A stretch of DNA of 44,727 nt, from positions 1 to 44,727 of IMG/VR virus record IMGVR_UViG_3300031977_002617, one strand, 5' to 3'. Below, piece after piece: positions 41,760 to 44,727 of this stretch. The notes below the pieces were generated by a model. The model saw only the letters and a program-made list of their open reading frames with translations. It made no database searches and was not told where the DNA came from. The DNA is from a virus. Position numbers and translations under genes: made by a program. Each line of letters begins with the position of its first letter. Position 1 is the stretch's first letter.

Positions 41760-42148
41760 TTCTTCTCCTTAAAACTATTTATAACACCGCCAGTAAAATA
41801 CCAAGCAACTATAGCTGACATTATCCAACCTAAACTAAAAACTGATATAAGATCTAAATAGCTTTTTAGTAATTGATCATTACTAAAACATAATAGCCCT
41901 ACCCCTATCCAGAAAGCTAATATAAAATTAATAGTAAAGGTTATAGCAATCACCCTCTGTGCAATCTTGAAAGGCTCATAAAGAGGTAAAAGCTTCATCT
42001 TAGCCTCTACCTTAAAGGTCTCTATCTTTATTTTATCCTCAGCTTTCTCTTCATCTGTATAGAAAGCTTTATCAAGTCCATTATAAATACCATCTACAAC
42101 TTTAGTAGCATTGTTAGGACTAAACAAATTTGTTAATGTTTTAAACAT
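41756..42148 (-). CDS. Holin-like membrane protein (3TM/GTA-type)
   Basis: 130 residues. After a soluble lead with FYTDEEKAEDK comes the FKIAQRVIAI motif and two long hydrophobic segments (about residues 65-85 and 97-118), ending in a basic tail. This matches the phage holin family with an Ala-Gln-Arg motif before the first helix. It would open the inner membrane to let the amidase, encoded next, reach the wall. Confidence 0.85.
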   Translation of the reverse strand: MFKTLTNLFSPNNATKVVDGIYNGLDKAFYTDEEKAEDKIKIETFKVEAKMKLLPLYEPFKIAQRVIAITFTINFILAFWIGVGLLCFSNDQLLKSYLDLISVFSLGWIMSAIVAWYFTGGVINSFKEKK

Positions 42149-42158
42149 ACCTTCTCCT

Positions 42159-42623
42159 TTAAGCTAATAGTCTCCTCACTTCTTCAAAATCTCTTCTCAT
42201 GTGGCTCATAGAGTTACATATAACTTCTTTAGGATCTTCTTTAATAAGTTCTTTAATAGCAGGTTCAATACTGTTAAAGGTTAAGGGTTTATCTAGCATT
42301 TTAATTCTAGGATAACAAGACTCTATAGTCTCCTTAACTTCTTTAAAAGCACTAACTACTAAAATAGGAATAGGCTTTCCTTTACGAGTAAGTCCTTTCA
42401 TCCTTATAAATTCTATTAGATGTCCTCCATCTTTCTTCTGCATGTGCCAATCTGTTATAACCATCTCCACATCCCTATTAGTATCTAGGTATATGCAGGT
42501 ATCTACCACATTTGAAAAAGTAACTATTTCTATAGCTATATATTCTAGTATTGATGATAGTAGTTTTAATTGTACTTCATCATCTTCTACTATAACTAAT
42601 TTATTTAGAATCTTATTTTTCAT
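42159..42623 (-). CDS. Stand-alone response-regulator receiver protein (CheY-like)
   Basis: 154 residues. Receiver-domain residues are all present: acidic pair Asp14/Asp15 (VIVEDDE), phosphoacceptor Asp58 (VITDWHM), switch Ser91 (VVSAF) and Lys112 (LDKPL). A helical 25-residue tail follows; there is no DNA-binding or enzyme domain. It should accept phosphate from a host histidine kinase or phosphotransfer protein, or decoy it. It lies between a coiled-coil membrane protein and the holin, an odd place for a signalling protein. Its weak ribosome site overlaps the previous stop. Confidence 0.88.
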   Translation of the reverse strand: MKNKILNKLVIVEDDEVQLKLLSSILEYIAIEIVTFSNVVDTCIYLDTNRDVEMVITDWHMQKKDGGHLIEFIRMKGLTRKGKPIPILVVSAFKEVKETIESCYPRIKMLDKPLTFNSIEPAIKELIKEDPKEVICNSMSHMRRDFEEVRRLLA

Positions 42624-42624
42624 C

Positions 42625-43092
42625 TTAAGATCCTATAAATATACGTGTAACAACATAAAGAACTATAGGGGTTGTTATTGATAAGATAAACCATCTAAGT
42701 ATTCTTTTAGATATAATCCCTTCAACACTTTCCCAATGTTCTTTAGCATCTTCTTTTCTTTTCTTTTGATAAGTATCTGAATTAACTACAAGGCTTACTA
42801 TAGAAGTTGAAGTAATAGGATCACTAAGTAAAGACCTAACATCATTAAGTACAATATTTTTATGATTAGTACTATCTGTGTGTTTAGTTATAGTCTCTAA
42901 AGCTATCTGAAGAGTTTCTTGTCTAAACTCAATAGACCCTAGCACTGATAGAATCTTATCATTCTTATCCTGCTTATCTTTAAAACTATCTTTTAGATCC
43001 TCAACATTCTTAGTTAGCCCTTCTAGTTTTCCTTCAAGTCTAATAAGACCTTCAGTATTCTTATCAATAGCTTCTCTATTATGATCCATCAT
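42625..43092 (-). CDS. Coiled-coil protein with C-terminal membrane anchor
   Basis: 155 residues. Residues 5-55 form a coiled coil (LIRLEGKLEGLTKNVEDLKD), the middle is charged, and one hydrophobic helix lies at the C-terminus (about 132-152). This resembles XhlA-type or spanin-like lysis proteins only in outline. Overlaps the previous gene by 4 bases. Confidence 0.6.
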   Translation of the reverse strand: MMDHNREAIDKNTEGLIRLEGKLEGLTKNVEDLKDSFKDKQDKNDKILSVLGSIEFRQETLQIALETITKHTDSTNHKNIVLNDVRSLLSDPITSTSIVSLVVNSDTYQKKRKEDAKEHWESVEGIISKRILRWFILSITTPIVLYVVTRIFIGS

Positions 43093-43343
43093 TTATTATT
43101 CCAAACTTTAATTGAATTAGAAAACACCCATAAAAACCAGTAGTTAAATACTATACCTACAAGCAATCCTACTAAGGCTAATAAGTGTTCTTGTAGGCTA
43201 GATCCATTACCTAGTAGTAAAGGTAAGGTTATTATTAGGTACTTAAATACTCCGAAAATTATTGCTAGTACCCACATTAGACTCTTATTATCTATAGGGT
43301 CTTTAGAGTGTACGCTATGATAAAGCCTTCGGACGTATACCAT
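43089..43343 (-). CDS. Small membrane protein (84 residues)
   Basis: Two or three hydrophobic segments (about residues 24-44 and 52-76) with a basic N-terminus. It starts inside the end of the papain-like gene and ends inside the start of the coiled-coil gene, so all three are co-translated. It could be an antiholin or an accessory lysis factor. Confidence 0.65.
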   Translation of the reverse strand: MVYVRRLYHSVHSKDPIDNKSLMWVLAIIFGVFKYLIITLPLLLGNGSSLQEHLLALVGLLVGIVFNYWFLWVFSNSIKVWNNK

Positions 43344-43794
43344 GTCGACTCCTATCAGATAGTAAGGAATAAGCTAAGTTGACCCCATGCATTTGAGTCT
43401 TACTATAACCTAAAGCATTCATTACCCACTCACTACAAAACCATTTATTAGGACAGTGCCTATTTATAGGGAACATTTGAGATAATAGAATACCTAATAT
43501 ATCATATTTATGTCCTTTAGTCCTCAAATAGAATTCTGTTATATACTCTAAATCCACATCCCTAACTTCTACCACATCATACTCATACCTATTAAGTCTA
43601 ACTACCTCAGTTCTTCTTACCCCCTTATCCAATATAGCTGAGTAAGCATAGTTATCTATTACAAGCTCCACATGGGAATATTTACCTCTTAAGGTTATTA
43701 ACCAATTCATAAGAGCCTTGCCTAAAGATAACTTCTTAAAGTAGTTTTTAGCTGTAGGTTTATGTCTAAACCATACTTCTACACTGTTATACAT
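43315..43794 (-). CDS. Permuted papain-like (NlpC/P60-type) cysteine hydrolase
   Basis: 159 residues. The likely catalytic His is in KYSHVELVID (about residue 40) and the Cys in KWFCSEWVM (about residue 125), the permuted order of YiiX-like NlpC/P60 proteins. Such proteins are common in the tail and lysis regions of marine phages. It could cut murein peptides during entry or lysis, or act on lipids. Its start overlaps the 190-residue gene by 8 bases. Confidence 0.7.
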   Translation of the reverse strand: MYNSVEVWFRHKPTAKNYFKKLSLGKALMNWLITLRGKYSHVELVIDNYAYSAILDKGVRRTEVVRLNRYEYDVVEVRDVDLEYITEFYLRTKGHKYDILGILLSQMFPINRHCPNKWFCSEWVMNALGYSKTQMHGVNLAYSLLSDRSRHGIRPKALS

Positions 43795-44359
43795 TTACAA
43801 GCTCCTTAAAATCATCTAAAGATGCCTTACTAGCTTCTAACCATCCTTGTATAAACTGAGGATCATTAGAGTTCTCTAGTTCCCAAATAAGATCTTCTTT
43901 AAGCTCCCAACAGGGATTGATAAACTTAATAAGATCGTTCAAGATAGACTGCAGTGTATTATAGTTTAAAGGTATTTTAGTCTGTGTAGTTCTATTAGTA
44001 TAATTTAATAGAAAATCTTCCTTAGTCTTTAATCCTTGTTCTATCTCTCCTCTATATCCTTCTAGTTGCTCTACTATAAAACCCCTAAACCCTGAACAGT
44101 TTAATATAGGATGCCCATTTACAACAAGAGTCCTGAAACCTGTTCCATCATAGTAATTCTCAAGCTCTTCTATTAGCTTAGACTTTAGAGCATTATAATC
44201 AGGTTGAAAAATACCATTTTCATCTGGGGTTAAATTATAATATTCATAATAGTTATTATCGCCATCTTTAGCAAATTTATCTAAACTAACAAAACCATTC
44301 CACCATACTTGGCTACTTTCTAAGTAACCGTTTATATTTACTTTACCATATCCACTCAT
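43787..44359 (-). CDS. Unknown protein after the second fibre gene (190 residues)
   Basis: N-terminal 40 residues are Gly/Asn/Tyr-rich (MSGYGKVNINGYLESS), the rest helical and acidic. No recognised family. It follows the fibre gene directly (overlap of one base), so a fibre-assembly factor, tip or extra fibre is likely. Confidence 0.7.
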   Translation of the reverse strand: MSGYGKVNINGYLESSQVWWNGFVSLDKFAKDGDNNYYEYYNLTPDENGIFQPDYNALKSKLIEELENYYDGTGFRTLVVNGHPILNCSGFRGFIVEQLEGYRGEIEQGLKTKEDFLLNYTNRTTQTKIPLNYNTLQSILNDLIKFINPCWELKEDLIWELENSNDPQFIQGWLEASKASLDDFKELVNV

Positions 44360-44727
44360 TAATTTTTACCTCCAAATACAATAATAGATATTGTTGACCC
44401 ATTATAGGGTGATGTTGCATACATATTACCAACTCTGAATTTCTCAGTGGTTCTAAACTCTGTTATTTCTCCTATATAACGTATACCTGTTTCTCCGCTT
44501 AGGGTTGATCCGGTAGACCCAATAGAGTAAAAGGTGTTATCCATAGACTCTTCAAAAAAGATTTCGTACCTACCGGTAGATACTCTTGATACACTATTAA
44601 CATTAAAGCTACCTCTGATTGTCGGAGGAGTAGTTGTTCCATCAAAATTAACCCATGCAGTAGCGCTATTCTTTGGTACACTTCCTTGATTAGTTACAAG
44701 AGCTTTATTAGAGTCTAATTTAAAACT
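44359..44727 (-). CDS. Second tail-fibre protein, C-terminal part (continues from base 1)
   Basis: The same gene as 1-659; the frame enters from the overlap (44582-44727 repeats 1-146) and ends at the stop at 44359. The last 100 residues contain the Trp-Val-Asn-Phe-Asp-Gly motif, a Gly-Arg-Tyr-Glu-Ile-Phe-Phe-Glu-Glu strand and a Gly-Ser-rich end. At the mismatch base 44637 this copy encodes Thr where the copy at base 56 encodes Ala. Confidence 0.85.
   Translation of the reverse strand, partial: SFKLDSNKALVTNQGSVPKNSATAWVNFDGTTTPPTIRGSFNVNSVSRVSTGRYEIFFEESMDNTFYSIGSTGSTLSGETGIRYIGEITEFRTTEKFRVGNMYATSPYNGSTISIIVFGGKN
44582..44727. repeat. Right copy of the 146-base terminal overlap
   Basis: Repeats bases 1-146 with one difference (44637). 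See the left copy. Confidence 0.9.

Noticed and set aside
44359-44544. A separate 61-residue gene starting MDNTFYSIG
   Set aside because: The frame is open upstream and continues into the fibre gene across the end overlap; the internal Met is not needed as a start.
44499-44681. A 60-residue minus-strand frame at the right end
   Set aside because: It overlaps the fibre gene in another frame and has no ribosome site.

Overview
The window is an essentially complete genome of a lytic, AT-rich, T7-like podovirus (Autographiviridae sense: it encodes a single-subunit RNA polymerase). Every supportable gene lies on the minus strand, so the genome reads from high to low coordinates. The first and last 146 bases are the same sequence with one mismatch, and a tail-fibre gene reads in frame across that overlap. 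The contig is therefore a circularised or circularly permuted assembly of about 44.58 kb of unique sequence, opened at an arbitrary point inside the fibre gene. No integrase, repressor, tRNA or CRISPR array was seen. Clear Shine-Dalgarno sites suggest a bacterial host that uses them, probably an AT-rich aquatic proteobacterium, but nothing fixes the host.

Layout in transcription order. (1) 32.49-31.63 kb: an 870-base non-coding region between the terminase and the first early gene. It has heptamer arrays flanking a core with a duplicated 32-base element, like the short-repeat arrays beside the T7 terminal repeat, and is the best candidate for the physical genome ends. (2) 31.6-23.6 kb: early and accessory genes, mostly unrecognised. 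They include two early proteins, a 233/599-residue pair, a pentapeptide-repeat protein, a zinc metallopeptidase, a hexapeptide-repeat protein, and a small cassette with thyX flanked by 42-base direct repeats. (3) 23.57-21.06 kb: phage RNA polymerase. (4) 21.0-9.6 kb: replication and nucleotide genes: phosphoesterase, SSB, RusA-like resolvase, primase-helicase, DNA polymerase, MazG-like and DUF3310 proteins, class I ribonucleotide reductase (NrdA, NrdB), 5'-3' exonuclease. (5) 9.3-0 kb: portal, scaffold, capsid, tail tube A and B, fibres. (6) 44.6-41.3 kb: second fibre end, papain-like protein, membrane proteins, a CheY-like receiver protein, holin and amidase. (7) 41.2-32.5 kb: internal virion proteins, then small and large terminase.

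Transcription logic. Four copies of an identical 16-base core (minus strand GTTGCCCATAAGGGGA), very like a T3/T7 promoter from -11 to +5, sit at 32.43, 30.05, 21.04 and 9.50 kb. Each is just upstream of a gene block: terminal region, accessory plus RNAP genes, replication genes, and virion genes. The host polymerase would read the early genes into the RNAP gene, and the phage enzyme would then take over in two waves, with hairpins tuning capsid and packaging expression.

Most unusual points: a stand-alone response-regulator receiver in the lysis block; the thyX cassette bounded by copies of the RNAP translation start; a small gene that looks like a duplicated and internally deleted 3' end of its neighbour; a duplicated hairpin element with a compensatory base change; and internal-core genes placed after the fibre and lysis genes rather than before them.
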